Shown: positions 1 through 7,694, counted from the first letter of the stretch. The stretch: DNA of 15,847 nucleotides from CAZOKZ01 sp964580585 (GCA_964580585.1 CAZOKZ010000087.1:1-15847); one strand, 5' to 3'. A program made the numbers and translations. The notes: generated from the letters alone by a model not told the origin.

Positions 1-341
1 GCAGCGATCAGCTTTACCAGACGGGGACGGTGTTGCTAACGACGGAGGGGACGGAAGTATTGAAGACCGTCGCCGACGCGCTCGAAGGTCTGGAATACGG
101 CGCCATTCGCATCGAAGGCCACACAGACAACGTGCCGGTGCGTTCGATGCCATTTGTGGACAATTGGGACTTGGCAGCGGCGCGAGCCTCGACCGTAACG
201 CGTTGGTTCGCCACGCAATCAAGTGTTCCAGCGCGTAAACTGAGCGCTGCGTCGTTTGCATTTTTCGCCCCCGTGGCTTCGAACGATAACGCCACCGGGC
301 GGAAACAAAACCGCCGTGTGGAGATTGTCGTCGTGCCGTAA
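1..341 (+). CDS. MotB/OmpA-family peptidoglycan-binding protein, C-terminal part
   Basis: The reading frame is open from the left edge (first full codon at base 3) and ends in TAA at 339-341, so the true start lies outside the window. A GTG at 30 is internal to the domain and unlikely to be the start. About 112 residues are visible and form most of an OmpA-like domain. The signature IEGHTDNVPV is followed by NWDLAAARA and, near the end, a QNRRVEIVV strand, all typical of the family. The NVPV plus NWxLxAARA combination resembles MotB-type flagellar stator proteins more than generic OmpA porins. Such domains anchor the protein to peptidoglycan in the periplasm. Whether it is a real stator subunit depends on the unseen N-terminus and on a motA neighbour to the left. 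Family is near certain; MotB rather than another OmpA-domain protein is likely but not proven. Confidence 0.85.
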   Translation, partial: SDQLYQTGTVLLTTEGTEVLKTVADALEGLEYGAIRIEGHTDNVPVRSMPFVDNWDLAAARASTVTRWFATQSSVPARKLSAASFAFFAPVASNDNATGRKQNRRVEIVVVP

Positions 342-543
342 AAGAGAATTACTGCGAGGACGCAATGAATCGCGATGTTGATTAGAGCATTTATCGTCAA
401 TTTGTAGTCGTTAAATACCCGGTTACATTTTTTTGAATCCCAAAGGGATTCCATATCCGATAGCCTAGGGCGAGTGCGAAGCGGGAAAAACTTTCGAGCA
501 TTGCTATATACCGGAAACTCCTCTAATGTCGGATTATCGATTC

Positions 544-593
544 AAAAAAAACTGAAGAGGGACGGAGCTATCGACTCCGTCCCTCTTCAGTTT
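544..593 (-). terminator. Strong intrinsic terminator after the PiT gene
   Basis: A perfect 19-bp stem (549-567 with 575-593) closes a 7-base loop. Read on the minus strand, the stem runs into eight T residues (the A run at 544-551), of which about five are unpaired. It lies 40 bp downstream of the phosphate transporter stop at 633, where a minus-strand terminator is expected. On the plus strand only three T residues follow, so it may also act weakly for the MotB-like gene. The arms contain the word GGGACGGAG, which recurs elsewhere in the window. Confidence 0.85.
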
Positions 594-632
594 AACACGG
601 TGAATGATTATGCCTTCACATCGCGGCAAATA

Positions 633-2210
633 CTACACATCGGTGCCGGCTAACTCCGGTTTCTTAACATCGTCGTCGGAATCGTGCAGATGGCTTCGTT
701 TTTCATCCGAGACCTTTTTGTGATAGGTTTCTTCGTGTTTGTCCGCCCGACATTTGAGCAGGAAACCTGCCGCAACGTTGAGCGCCAAGCCAAGTGCCAA
801 TCCACCAATCCCCAAATGATAGACAATTCGCACCATCAGACCCGTACAAAGCACAGCGATTACGGGCGAAATCAACCAGCAGGATACGACCCAGATAGCG
901 CGGCCTAACTTGAGATCCGAATTTCCACGCGCAAACACGCGGTCGGAAAAGCCCGAGCCTATCACGGCGGCAAACGCAACATAGGTCGTCGAAACGGGAA
1001 GTTTCATACCCGAGGCAAACGCGATCACACTGGCGCTGACAGCCATGATCAGCGAAGCACGCAACGTATCGAAGTGAATTTTCTTTTCCTCGCCATCATG
1101 CGTGCGCTCGGGCGGCGGAGCGAGAACTTTGCCGCTGTTGCCTGTGATGCGCAGGATAACCCGCGCCAACGCCTTGCACCATTCGGGTGCGTAGAGAACG
1201 ACTTCGTCGTACTGGCTGCCCGTGTTGACCTCGGCGCGCGTCACACGCTGGGCGTAACTGGTGAACATGCCGCTGGCCATCAACACGCCGCAGCCAAATA
1301 ACGCCCAGAGCGGAATGGGAATCTTGGTCGCCATAGCGGTACTGGTGGCTTGATTTTTCCATAACCAGAAGGCCGAAAGCCCCGGCGACGCGCAATTCGC
1401 CAAGTCGTTTTGCCCGAACGCAAACGCCATGCAACTCATGCCGATAACAGCCGTTACGTGGAACAGGTAAGGCGCCCATTTGCCTTTGGTGAAGGCTAAA
1501 ATCATATGAATGACAAAGGTAATTCCCGCCCATAAAAACAAGAGCAACGACGCCAGACCGTATTGGGCAATGATGCCTTCTTTAAATGCTTTGACGGAGG
1601 AAAACCCGGCCAATCCCTTGAATACCATAAACCAGATCAACCACGTCAGCATCAACCCGGCAATCCACGGGCCGTGCAACAGCACGGTTTCCCGGTCGCG
1701 GGCCTTGTCACGTATGGCGCCTCGAAACACCCGCATGATCATGAACGAGGCCACGCCGCTGATCGCAATGGAGACAAAAATCCCCGCGATCACCGTTTGC
1801 GCGTTGTCCCATTTTACCCCCTCGGGACCGTGCAGAAACACCGCCGCTCCCATGAGCGAAAATACCAGACACGCCGTGGTACTGACGGGCATGCCGAACC
1901 CGGAAAATCCGAACAGCAGGATCGTGTTGACGAAATACACACTGATGTAAACCGCCATGGCTTGGGAAAAGGTCAGCACCGTGGGATCGAAAATGCTTTT
2001 CCGCGCGGTTTCCATCACCCCGGAAGAGCCAACGGCTCCGAGCATCACAAACGTGCCGGCGATCATCACGGCGACGCGGCGCTTGAGCACGCGCGAGCCA
2101 TACACCGCATTGACAAGGTTGGCAGCGTCGTTACGACCAACCTCCAAACTGTTCCAAATCAGCATTGCAATGCCGAGGAAGGCTGCAACGGTCATGAAAT
2201 CGAAAGTCAT
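633..2210 (-). CDS. Inorganic phosphate transporter, PiT/PHO4 family
   Basis: A 525-residue polytopic inner-membrane protein with the two half-repeats that define PiT (PF01384) permeases, which import phosphate or metal-phosphate using an ion gradient. The first half carries GRNDAANLV at residues 25-33 and GMPVSTT at 106-112. The second half carries GQNDLANC at 266-273 and GMKLPVSTT at 401-409. There is a polar cytoplasmic-type loop around 325-380, and the tail (about 487-525) is strongly charged with several His and Asp residues. The length is slightly above that of bacterial PitA (about 500). The ATG at 2210 is the first start; an in-frame ATG five codons on is an alternative, and neither has a well-placed ribosome binding site. 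It is transcribed alone and ends at the terminator at 544-593. No PhoU-like partner (DUF47) is adjacent, although many PiT genes have one. Phosphate is the default substrate; sulfate cannot be excluded. Confidence 0.93.
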   Translation of the reverse strand: MTFDFMTVAAFLGIAMLIWNSLEVGRNDAANLVNAVYGSRVLKRRVAVMIAGTFVMLGAVGSSGVMETARKSIFDPTVLTFSQAMAVYISVYFVNTILLFGFSGFGMPVSTTACLVFSLMGAAVFLHGPEGVKWDNAQTVIAGIFVSIAISGVASFMIMRVFRGAIRDKARDRETVLLHGPWIAGLMLTWLIWFMVFKGLAGFSSVKAFKEGIIAQYGLASLLLFLWAGITFVIHMILAFTKGKWAPYLFHVTAVIGMSCMAFAFGQNDLANCASPGLSAFWLWKNQATSTAMATKIPIPLWALFGCGVLMASGMFTSYAQRVTRAEVNTGSQYDEVVLYAPEWCKALARVILRITGNSGKVLAPPPERTHDGEEKKIHFDTLRASLIMAVSASVIAFASGMKLPVSTTYVAFAAVIGSGFSDRVFARGNSDLKLGRAIWVVSCWLISPVIAVLCTGLMVRIVYHLGIGGLALGLALNVAAGFLLKCRADKHEETYHKKVSDEKRSHLHDSDDDVKKPELAGTDV

Positions 2211-2403
2211 GAGAAAAAACGTCCTAATGCTACGCTACGTCCCGAACAAACGGTCAGAACTCAGCGCACACGAAGCGGCGGGCGCACGCTTATTTTTTAG
2301 GATTCTGTCAGTTAATCGTTAGCGATGCATGTGCGGCGGAACAATATCAGGCGCACGAGCTTGATAAACCGTATTACCGTTTACCGCTTTTTTTCACGCG
2401 GAC

Positions 2404-3447
2404 TTACGATGCCTTTTGAGAAATCGAGGTCTGAATTTCGTCGCCATTGGACACGCACACTTTGTTTCGGCCATTGGATTTCGCCTCGTAAAGTGCCTGA
2501 TCGGCGTCTTCGATCAACCGCTCGAGGTTTTCGATACAATCGCCGCCCACGCGGAAGAGGCGCACCCCGATGCTGACGGTCATGCGCAGGCTACCTTTTT
2601 CCGTCGCGATGGATTTCGAGGCGACAAAACGGCGCAGGCGTTCGGCACTTCGGATCAGAACGCTGTCGGTGGGTGCTGTCATGAGCACGACGAATTCTTC
2701 GCCCCCATAACGCGCGCAAACGTCGGAACCGCGAATCACACGCGTGAATCGACGAGCAAGCGCCTGCAACACGGCATCACCGATTAAATGGCCGTGGGTA
2801 TCGTTGATGCGTTTGAAGTGGTCGATATCGATCATCGATAGCGCTCCCCAAACGGAAGAGGAACTTCGTTCGGACTGGATAACTTCCGCAAATCGGCTGA
2901 TAAACGCCCGCCGGTTGAGTAATCCCGTCAGCTCGTCGTGCGTCGCACTGTGATGAAGCTCTCGTTCGCGCGAACGTGTTTGGCGCAGCTTCATATCCAG
3001 GTCTTCGACGCGACGGGTTAGCTCCTTGACCTTCAGCGCCTCTTCGCTGGCGGGTAAAAATCGTATCAGCACCCGAACATTTTTCATCAAGTGGGCGGGT
3101 TGTATCAGCAACCCTTCGAGTTGGAACTGGATCAACTCTCCCGAAATCGATTTGAAACGAAAGACGCCCGGCGTTGCTTCCTGGCGTGCACAGCACATCC
3201 GCAACCATTCGTGCGCGTGAGGGCTGGAACCGTTGAGCGAGGCAAAAACGTCGATTGTGCCATCGGCATCGGGTTTCAGCAAAATTGTGTCACCGGCAGC
3301 TGCATTACTGTATTCAACTTGTCCAAAACCGTTCACGATCACACTGGGTACGGATAGTGTGTTGAGCAAATTGGTGATGATCAATGATGTCATTTCGTGT
3401 GATATTCCCGATTGGTTAATCTCGATTTCGGTTTTATATTCCAGCAT
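2404..3447 (-). CDS. GGDEF diguanylate cyclase with N-terminal PAS-like sensor
   Basis: A soluble protein of about 347 residues that should make cyclic di-GMP from two GTP. The N-terminal 125 residues read like a PAS-type sensor (a PSVIVNGFGQVEYSN strand-turn pattern) with no membrane segment. A charged helix, probably a coiled coil, covers about 135-167. The GGDEF domain starts at THDELTGLLNRRAF (about 169-182). It keeps the active GGEEF signature at 248-252 and the metal-binding IDIDHFKRIND segment. An RxxD inhibitory site (RGSD, 239-242) lies exactly five residues before GGEEF, so product feedback inhibition is expected. Start choice: ATG at 3447; a GTG at 3462 adds five residues. Neither has a clear ribosome binding site, and an ATG about 18 codons inside is a third option. 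No partner EAL gene or operon neighbour is visible. Confidence 0.93.
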   Translation of the reverse strand: MLEYKTEIEINQSGISHEMTSLIITNLLNTLSVPSVIVNGFGQVEYSNAAAGDTILLKPDADGTIDVFASLNGSSPHAHEWLRMCCARQEATPGVFRFKSISGELIQFQLEGLLIQPAHLMKNVRVLIRFLPASEEALKVKELTRRVEDLDMKLRQTRSRERELHHSATHDELTGLLNRRAFISRFAEVIQSERSSSSVWGALSMIDIDHFKRINDTHGHLIGDAVLQALARRFTRVIRGSDVCARYGGEEFVVLMTAPTDSVLIRSAERLRRFVASKSIATEKGSLRMTVSIGVRLFRVGGDCIENLERLIEDADQALYEAKSNGRNKVCVSNGDEIQTSISQKAS

Positions 3448-3821
3448 GACTTTAAATCCCACTTAGCATGATGAGAGGAGGAACAACAGATAGAACTTCA
3501 CACCATCCCCTGGCTTTGTCGATCAATTTTGGAATCATTAATATCTTTTAATACAGAATCCCATCCTGTCTCTGATCTGTTGTGATCGCTTCGTCCAAAC
3601 TTCAAGTGGATTTGAAACAACTGGTTCCGCCATTCGTTGAAATGCAAAAAACAAGCCCTATCCTGGGTGAAGCCCTCCAAAAATATTGGCTAAGTGACAG
3701 CCTGCCAGCCATCTCTCAATCCGGACAATAATTCGGGTATTTATTGTCACCAACTATTGTCATGAGGAGGATAGAGCGAACGCTCCATTTTGGGAATGTG
3801 AAGTTGATTTGTCCATAAAAC
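3448..3821. other. Gene-poor spacer between the cyclase and metK
   Basis: About 370 bp with no convincing gene. A 60-codon open frame at 3498-3680 on the minus strand starts with TTG and has no ribosome binding site. It is rich in charged and polar residues and matches no family I know, so I do not call it. The right part holds a group of TATTGTC words (separate entry) and a short GAGCG-AA-CGCTC inverted repeat at 3774-3785. The spacer should contain the promoter for the cyclase, but no consensus -35/-10 pair stands out. Confidence 0.5.
3724..3762. promoter_or_regulatory. Three copies of TATTGTC, one inverted: possible operator cluster
   Basis: GACAATAA at 3724-3731 and TTATTGTC at 3741-3748 are perfect 8-bp inverted arms 9 bases apart. 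TATTGTCA then repeats directly at 3742-3749 and 3755-3762, a 13-bp step. It lies about 280 bp upstream of the cyclase start and downstream of the metK terminator. The arrangement resembles a regulator site, but no regulator is identified and the sequence is AT-rich enough for some chance. Confidence 0.35.
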
Positions 3822-3854
3822 GAAAAAAGCCCCTCGCCAATGAAGACGAGGGGG
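3822..3854 (-). terminator. Intrinsic terminator after metK
   Basis: On the minus strand a 7-bp perfect CCCCTCG/CGAGGGG stem (3847-3853 with 3830-3836) and a 10-base loop are followed by a C and six T residues. It lies about 33 bp past the metK stop, where an intrinsic terminator is expected. Confidence 0.88.
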
Positions 3855-3886
3855 TCGAAGTTTTGACGGTTTTTGGGAAAAGCCGA

Positions 3887-5053
3887 TTACTTGCAGGCCT
3901 TCTTGAGATCGTCCGCCAAGTCGCGCGCTTCCCAAGTGAACTCTTTCAGTTCGCGGCCAAAATGGCCATACGCCGAGGTCAGGCTGTAGATCGGACGCAA
4001 CAGGTTGAGGCGTTCAATAATTGCCCGTGGGCGCAAATCAACGCACTTGCAGATTAACTGGCTGATTTCGTTATCTGCAATCACGCCGGTGCTGTCGGTT
4101 TCCACCAACACGGAAACCGGCTTCGCCACGCCGATGGCATAGGCAAGCTGGACTTCGCAACGTTTGGCCAGTCCGGCCGCGACAACGTTTTTGGCCAACC
4201 AACGCGCGGCATAAGCCGCCGAACGATCGACTTTGCTCGGGTCCTTGCCGCTGAAAGCGCCACCGCCGTGCGCGCCCTTGCCGCCGTAGGTATCGACGAT
4301 AATCTTACGGCCCGTCAAACCTGCGTCGCCGTGCGGTCCGCCAACCACGAAACGACCGGTCGGGTTGATGTGATAGTTGATTTTTCCTTGGACCAGCTTT
4401 TTGGGCAACGTGGGTTCGATCACGTTTTCGATGATGAACTTTTGCAGTTCCTTGCTGGTCACTTGCGGAAAGTGCTGCGTCGAAATAACAACCGTTTCGA
4501 TCCGAACGGGCGTGTCGCCGTCATATTCAATCGTCACTTGGCTTTTACCGTCGGGACGCAGACGTTGAATTTTCTTTTTCTCGTCTTTGCGACGCACATC
4601 GGCAAGACACTTGGTCAACTTGTGCGCCAGCAAAATCGGCAACGGCATCAGTTCCTTGGTTTCGTCGCTGGCATAACCAAACATCATGCCTTGGTCGCCT
4701 GCGCCTTGTTCCTCGGTTTTTTTACGATTCACACCCTGAGCGATATCGGGGCTTTGTGTGCCGATTGCGTCGAGCACGGAAACGGAATCCGCGTCAAAAT
4801 GGCAGGTCGGATCCGTGTAACCAATGCGCGCGATGGTTTCGCGCACGATTTTTTTGGCGTTGAAGCTGGCGCTGGTGGTGATCTCGCCGCCGACGAGCGC
4901 AAGGCCGGTGCTGACGAAGGTTTCGCACGCCACACGCGAGCTGGTGTCTTGGGCCAGACAGGCGTCGAGCACCGCGTCTGAGATGGCATCGGCCACTTTG
5001 TCGGGATGGCCTTCGGTGACCGATTCCGACGTAAAGAGGTGGGTACCTTTCAT
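3887..5053 (-). CDS. metK: S-adenosylmethionine synthetase
   Basis: A 388-residue enzyme that joins methionine and ATP to give S-adenosylmethionine, phosphate and pyrophosphate in the cytosol. The N-terminal SESVTEGHPDKVAD (9-22) is the classical opening. GAGDQG is at 117-122, the GGPHGDAGLTGRK block at 238-250 and the P-loop-like GGGAFSGKD at 263-271. The Lys and Asp residues of these blocks bind the phosphates and Mg2+. Length matches the bacterial norm (about 385-400), with a modest lysine-rich insertion near 153-170. I use ATG 5053 because a GAGG ribosome binding site lies nine bases upstream and homologues begin at this point. The open frame extends to 5095, but that extension overlaps a strong hairpin. 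The gene is monocistronic, ending at the terminator at 3822-3854. No known SAM riboswitch pattern was recognised in the leader. Confidence 0.98.
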   Translation of the reverse strand: MKGTHLFTSESVTEGHPDKVADAISDAVLDACLAQDTSSRVACETFVSTGLALVGGEITTSASFNAKKIVRETIARIGYTDPTCHFDADSVSVLDAIGTQSPDIAQGVNRKKTEEQGAGDQGMMFGYASDETKELMPLPILLAHKLTKCLADVRRKDEKKKIQRLRPDGKSQVTIEYDGDTPVRIETVVISTQHFPQVTSKELQKFIIENVIEPTLPKKLVQGKINYHINPTGRFVVGGPHGDAGLTGRKIIVDTYGGKGAHGGGAFSGKDPSKVDRSAAYAARWLAKNVVAAGLAKRCEVQLAYAIGVAKPVSVLVETDSTGVIADNEISQLICKCVDLRPRAIIERLNLLRPIYSLTSAYGHFGRELKEFTWEARDLADDLKKACK

Positions 5054-5072
5054 ATTGTTGATCCTCGTGGTG

Positions 5073-5091
5073 GCGGCGCTACTCGCGCCGC
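5073..5091 (-). promoter_or_regulatory. GC-rich hairpin in the metK leader
   Basis: A perfect 7-bp GCGGCGC/GCGCCGC stem with a 5-base loop lies 19 bases upstream of the metK ATG and just before the GAGG ribosome binding site. No T run follows, so it is not a standard terminator. Possible roles are mRNA stabilisation or control of ribosome access. It does not match the SAM-I, SAM-II, SAH or SAM/SAH consensus patterns that I know. Confidence 0.45.
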
Positions 5092-5281
5092 ACAAAGCAT
5101 GGTTTCAATCGTTGGGGAAGCAGGAGCCGAAAAAAACGGGTCAGCAGCCCATCGTTCCAACCTCCAACAGAACGCAAACGCTAAAAACGGGCCGGGCAAG
5201 GTGCAAGCAGGAATGGAGGGTTTCTTTCGAGGACATTGGCAATGAAATTCCTGATTGGCATTTCCCTAACCTTGGAATAAA

Positions 5282-5317
5282 GTCTCATTTGTCTTATCGG
5301 ACCTATTCGTCCCATAA
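5282..5317 (+). repeat. Left array of four degenerate 9-bp repeats (GTCYYATNN)
   Basis: Four adjacent 9-bp units start at 5282, 5291, 5300 and 5309 on the plus strand. All fit GTCYYATNN except the third, which has GAC for GTC. The array ends four bases before the stop codon of the four-helix-bundle gene. A matching array in opposite orientation lies at 5900-5935 on the other side of the gene. Confidence 0.7.
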
Positions 5318-5321
5318 ACTG

Positions 5322-5888
5322 CTATTGTTTTCGCTTTTGGCGGTCTCGCTCTTCCAAGCGCGCCTTGGTCATCCGCTCGCGCAACCCCCCTTCGCGAAGA
5401 AAATCCGTTTCCAACCGACGCAATTGCTGGCTCAGAAGATAATTGGTTTGATAGATCACACAAATCACAATTTTTGCCATGGTCTCGGGTGGACGTGTCT
5501 CAAAAAATGGTCGGTAAGTTTCATACGTCACATTTTTTCCCATCCCCATTTTTCGAGCATAAACAGCTTCTTTGCTGTTCTTTTCCCAAAGTCGCAGATT
5601 TTTCACGCGTAAAAAATCGCGATAATCCTCTAATAGTTCTTCCAGACTGGCGCGCGCGACATTGGTCAGCTTAATCTCCATTTCCTTCGATGTTCCCGAG
5701 GCCGTGCTTCCTTCGATGATATTTTGCTTTCCCGATCTCGCAGCCTGAATCATTTGATCCCGTGTTCGATCAAATCGATCAACATAGTGATCGCAAAAAT
5801 ACACCGTGGCGCCATAGATAATCACTGCTTTCCGGTAAGAAAGCAGGTTCTCATAACCGCCGTGGGGTGGAATAAAGCCCTCGGTCAT
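5322..5888 (-). CDS. Four-helix-bundle (S23-like) protein with suffix domain
   Basis: A 188-residue soluble, largely helical protein. Residues about 12-100 follow the four-helix-bundle pattern first known from proteins encoded by 23S rRNA intervening sequences: an aromatic-rich first helix, then the conserved SGKQNIIEGSTASGTSKEMEIKLTN-like turn and helix (52-76) and EELLEDYRDFLR (83-94). The C-terminal part (about 140-180), with NYLLSQQLRRLE and DFLREGGLRERM, matches what I know as the 'four helix bundle suffix domain'. The biochemical role of this family is unknown. ATG 5888 is chosen because AAAGG lies seven bases upstream; an in-frame ATG at 5903 lacks a ribosome binding site. The long open frame upstream is only a shadow of the hydrolase gene. 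The gene is bracketed by inverted 9-bp-repeat arrays a few bases from each end and is not obviously in an operon. Confidence 0.9.
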   Translation of the reverse strand: MTEGFIPPHGGYENLLSYRKAVIIYGATVYFCDHYVDRFDRTRDQMIQAARSGKQNIIEGSTASGTSKEMEIKLTNVARASLEELLEDYRDFLRVKNLRLWEKNSKEAVYARKMGMGKNVTYETYRPFFETRPPETMAKIVICVIYQTNYLLSQQLRRLETDFLREGGLRERMTKARLEERDRQKRKQ

Positions 5889-5899
5889 GATCAGGCCTT

Positions 5900-5935
5900 T
5901 CATGGGACGGATACGACTATTAAGACAGATAGGAC
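5900..5935 (-). repeat. Right array of four degenerate 9-bp repeats (GTCYYATNN), inverted
   Basis: On the minus strand four adjacent 9-bp units begin at 5935, 5926, 5917 and 5908. Compared unit by unit from the outside inwards with the left array (5282-5317), they match at 6, 6, 6 and 8 of 9 positions, 26 of 36 in total. The inner unit is GTCCCATGA against GTCCCATAA on the left. The array ends 11 bases before the start codon of the four-helix-bundle gene. Confidence 0.7.
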
Positions 5936-5995
5936 GATCTATCAGGAAACCAGGAAAGCCAATGGAAATTAGGCGGGGATAGTTTGTGGTGTAGA

Positions 5996-6643
5996 TCACA
6001 ACCTTCCCATGAACGACTTCACGACCTGGTTGGTTTGGCGTTCGGCGCCCAGCATGGTGTCGGGGCCATGTCCCACGTACAGGCGCAACTCGCTCGGTAG
6101 CTCCAGAAACCGTTCGAGGCTGTCGGTCATGGCGACGGGATTGCCGTTGGGTAAATCGACTCGCCCCATGGAGCCCTGGAAAATCAGGTCGCCGGAAAAC
6201 GCGATGTTTTCTTCGAGCGAATAAATCGCCACCAATCCCGGCGAATGGCCGGGCACGTGCATCGTGCGCCATTGGACACCAAGGGCCTCGAACTCTTCGC
6301 CCGGATGCCATTCGTAATCGGCCTCGACGGGATCGAGTTGAATGCCAATCCAACTGGCAAGGCACAAATCGCCATCGGAAAGCCAGGCTCGTTCGAGGGG
6401 ATGGATGGTGACGGGCGCTCCCGTGGCGCGCTTGACGGCGGCGCAGGCCCCGATGTGGTCGATGTGCGCGTGGGTCAGCCAGATGGCTGAGGTCCGCAGG
6501 TTTTCGCCCGCCAAAAAGTCGAGTATCACCTCGGCGTCGTCGCCGGGATCGACCACGATGGCTTCGCGGGTTTCGGCATTATAAGCGATATGGCAATTGG
6601 ACTGAAGCGGACCGACGGTCAAGGTCTGAACATGGAGCGTCAT
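5996..6643 (-). CDS. GloC/YcbL-like metallo-beta-lactamase-fold hydrolase (glyoxalase II type)
   Basis: A 215-residue cytosolic protein, the same length as the E. coli glyoxalase II GloC (YcbL). The dinuclear-zinc motif THAHIDH is at 57-63, followed by the further ligands H133 in HVPGHSPG, D152 in FSGDLIF and H192 in YVGHGPDT. It opens with LTVGPLQSNCHIAY, typical of this subgroup, which hydrolyses S-lactoylglutathione-like thioesters or other esters. It lacks the C-terminal domain of classical GloB. Start: ATG 6643 fits the family length, but no ribosome binding site precedes it. A GTG at 6703 preceded by AGGGG at six bases would add 20 residues and is a fair alternative. It is encoded alone, followed by the repeat-bracketed four-helix-bundle gene. 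The true substrate in this organism is unknown. Confidence 0.9.
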   Translation of the reverse strand: MTLHVQTLTVGPLQSNCHIAYNAETREAIVVDPGDDAEVILDFLAGENLRTSAIWLTHAHIDHIGACAAVKRATGAPVTIHPLERAWLSDGDLCLASWIGIQLDPVEADYEWHPGEEFEALGVQWRTMHVPGHSPGLVAIYSLEENIAFSGDLIFQGSMGRVDLPNGNPVAMTDSLERFLELPSELRLYVGHGPDTMLGAERQTNQVVKSFMGRL

Positions 6644-6850
6644 GGGAGTTTTCAGCCAGTCGTGAGGATTTTCAGGCGACAATTGCGCCGGATTTATCCG
6701 CACCAAACGCCCCTGCTGGTCTCAACACAACCGGAAAGAGAGCCAGTTGCGTTTGACACGTCGGTTAACCGGGATCAAAAAATCACGAGAATATGAGTTT
6801 ACAGTGTGTCGGATATTAACCAAACTTATTGTATTGAAATGTTGTTAAAC

Positions 6851-6866
6851 TTGCCGAGGTCGGCAA
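6851..6866. promoter_or_regulatory. Inverted repeat TTGCCGA-GG-TCGGCAA in a divergent spacer
   Basis: Perfect 7-bp arms separated by two bases, 61 bp upstream of the ATG at 6928, in the 284-bp spacer between the hydrolase and the unrecognised plus-strand gene. It could be a dimeric-regulator site or a small RNA hairpin. No regulator is known. Apart from this I see nothing definite in 6644-6927. Confidence 0.4.
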
Positions 6867-6927
6867 ACCGCAATCCCCGGATAGGTTGATGAATTTAGTC
6901 GAATAGAATCTTAAGGACCCCTGTATC

Positions 6928-7686
6928 ATGGCACGCCCGTCACGGCTTCTATACCTGAAAAGCAATACGGATAACTGGGAAAACGCTGATGTGGTGATGA
7001 TCAGTGAGGACAAAATTCCGGTGGGTTGGATTTTGTGCTTTGGCGGTCGTAATTTTTGCGAACCGGACGATCATGTGGAAGACCGCGGCGGTGCGTCTGG
7101 ATCGCGCAATCGATTCCAGACCCCCCTGGAAGTAGCCGAGGCCCGGTTGATGAATTCGATCAGCGGGCTTGAAACCTGCCGTCACATTTGGGTGTGGTAC
7201 GCGGCGTTGCGATTGCTTCATCGTCGGGTGCAGGCACGCGGCAAGAAGGGCTTGCTGCGAATCGACGCCAATTGGGCGTTTGCCAAACCCAAACAGCGCG
7301 AGCGGATGAATCAGGCACCGGCTCTGGCGGAAAATATCGTCCACCTGGCATCGACCAACAAACCGTGGCGCATTGCCACAGCGGCTCATACGCTGGATGC
7401 GTTTTGTCCTTACATTCCCAAGTGCAACGATTCCGATTTGAAAGCTTTTCAGAAAACGAAGGGGTACAAAGGATTGGACGATCCGTGCCGGGCGGCGGCG
7501 TTAATGGTGGGAACGCCCCCCGACAATCCGGATCGTTTCATTGAAGCGGCTCATGAAATCTATCAGCCAGAATTCGAGAAACTTTCGACTATCAGCATCT
7601 ATCCTTCGCCTCCGAAAGAAGAGCTTGAAAAGATGAAGGCCGAAAGCGGACTGGCGGACAAGTTGTTCGGATTCCTTAAACGTTAA
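6928..7686 (+). CDS. Unrecognised 252-residue soluble protein
   Basis: I do not recognise a family. The protein has no signal peptide or membrane segment. It starts with a basic MARPSRLLYLK stretch. A tryptophan- and glycine-rich strand region covers about 17-45 (PVGWILCFGGRNFCEP). A probable helical core (66-105, with ETCRHIWVWYAALRLLHRR) and a charged C-terminal helix ending LADKLFGFLKR follow. Seven cysteines are scattered without a CxxC pair, so a zinc site is not evident. The ATG at 6928 is supported by AAGGA ten bases upstream. The codon use and uninterrupted frame look like a real gene. It is convergent with the CBS gene, eight bases between the stops, and has its own upstream spacer with an inverted repeat. 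No function is proposed. Confidence 0.75.
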   Translation: MARPSRLLYLKSNTDNWENADVVMISEDKIPVGWILCFGGRNFCEPDDHVEDRGGASGSRNRFQTPLEVAEARLMNSISGLETCRHIWVWYAALRLLHRRVQARGKKGLLRIDANWAFAKPKQRERMNQAPALAENIVHLASTNKPWRIATAAHTLDAFCPYIPKCNDSDLKAFQKTKGYKGLDDPCRAAALMVGTPPDNPDRFIEAAHEIYQPEFEKLSTISIYPSPPKEELEKMKAESGLADKLFGFLKR

Positions 7687-7694
7687 CCTCCCAA

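Noticed and set aside
1510..2300. Long plus-strand open frames across the phosphate transporter gene
   Set aside because: Antisense shadows of a clear membrane transporter; the products are low-complexity, rich in His/Arg and without motifs.
2211..2403. Possible Pho box upstream of the phosphate transporter (a CTGTCA word near 2306)
   Set aside because: No second copy at the required 11-bp spacing, so there is no real support for PhoB control.
3498..3680. 60-codon minus-strand open frame with a charged, aromatic-rich product
   Set aside because: TTG start, no ribosome binding site, no known family. It may be only a remnant or a chance frame.
5054..5095. Extended metK start adding 14 residues
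   Set aside because: Homologues begin at the MKGTHLFTSE position, ATG 5053 has a GAGG site at good distance, and the extension consists of the hairpin sequence.
5996..6365. Long N-terminal extension of the four-helix-bundle reading frame across the hydrolase gene
   Set aside because: It is the shadow frame of the clearly coding hydrolase gene; the true start at 5888 has a ribosome binding site.
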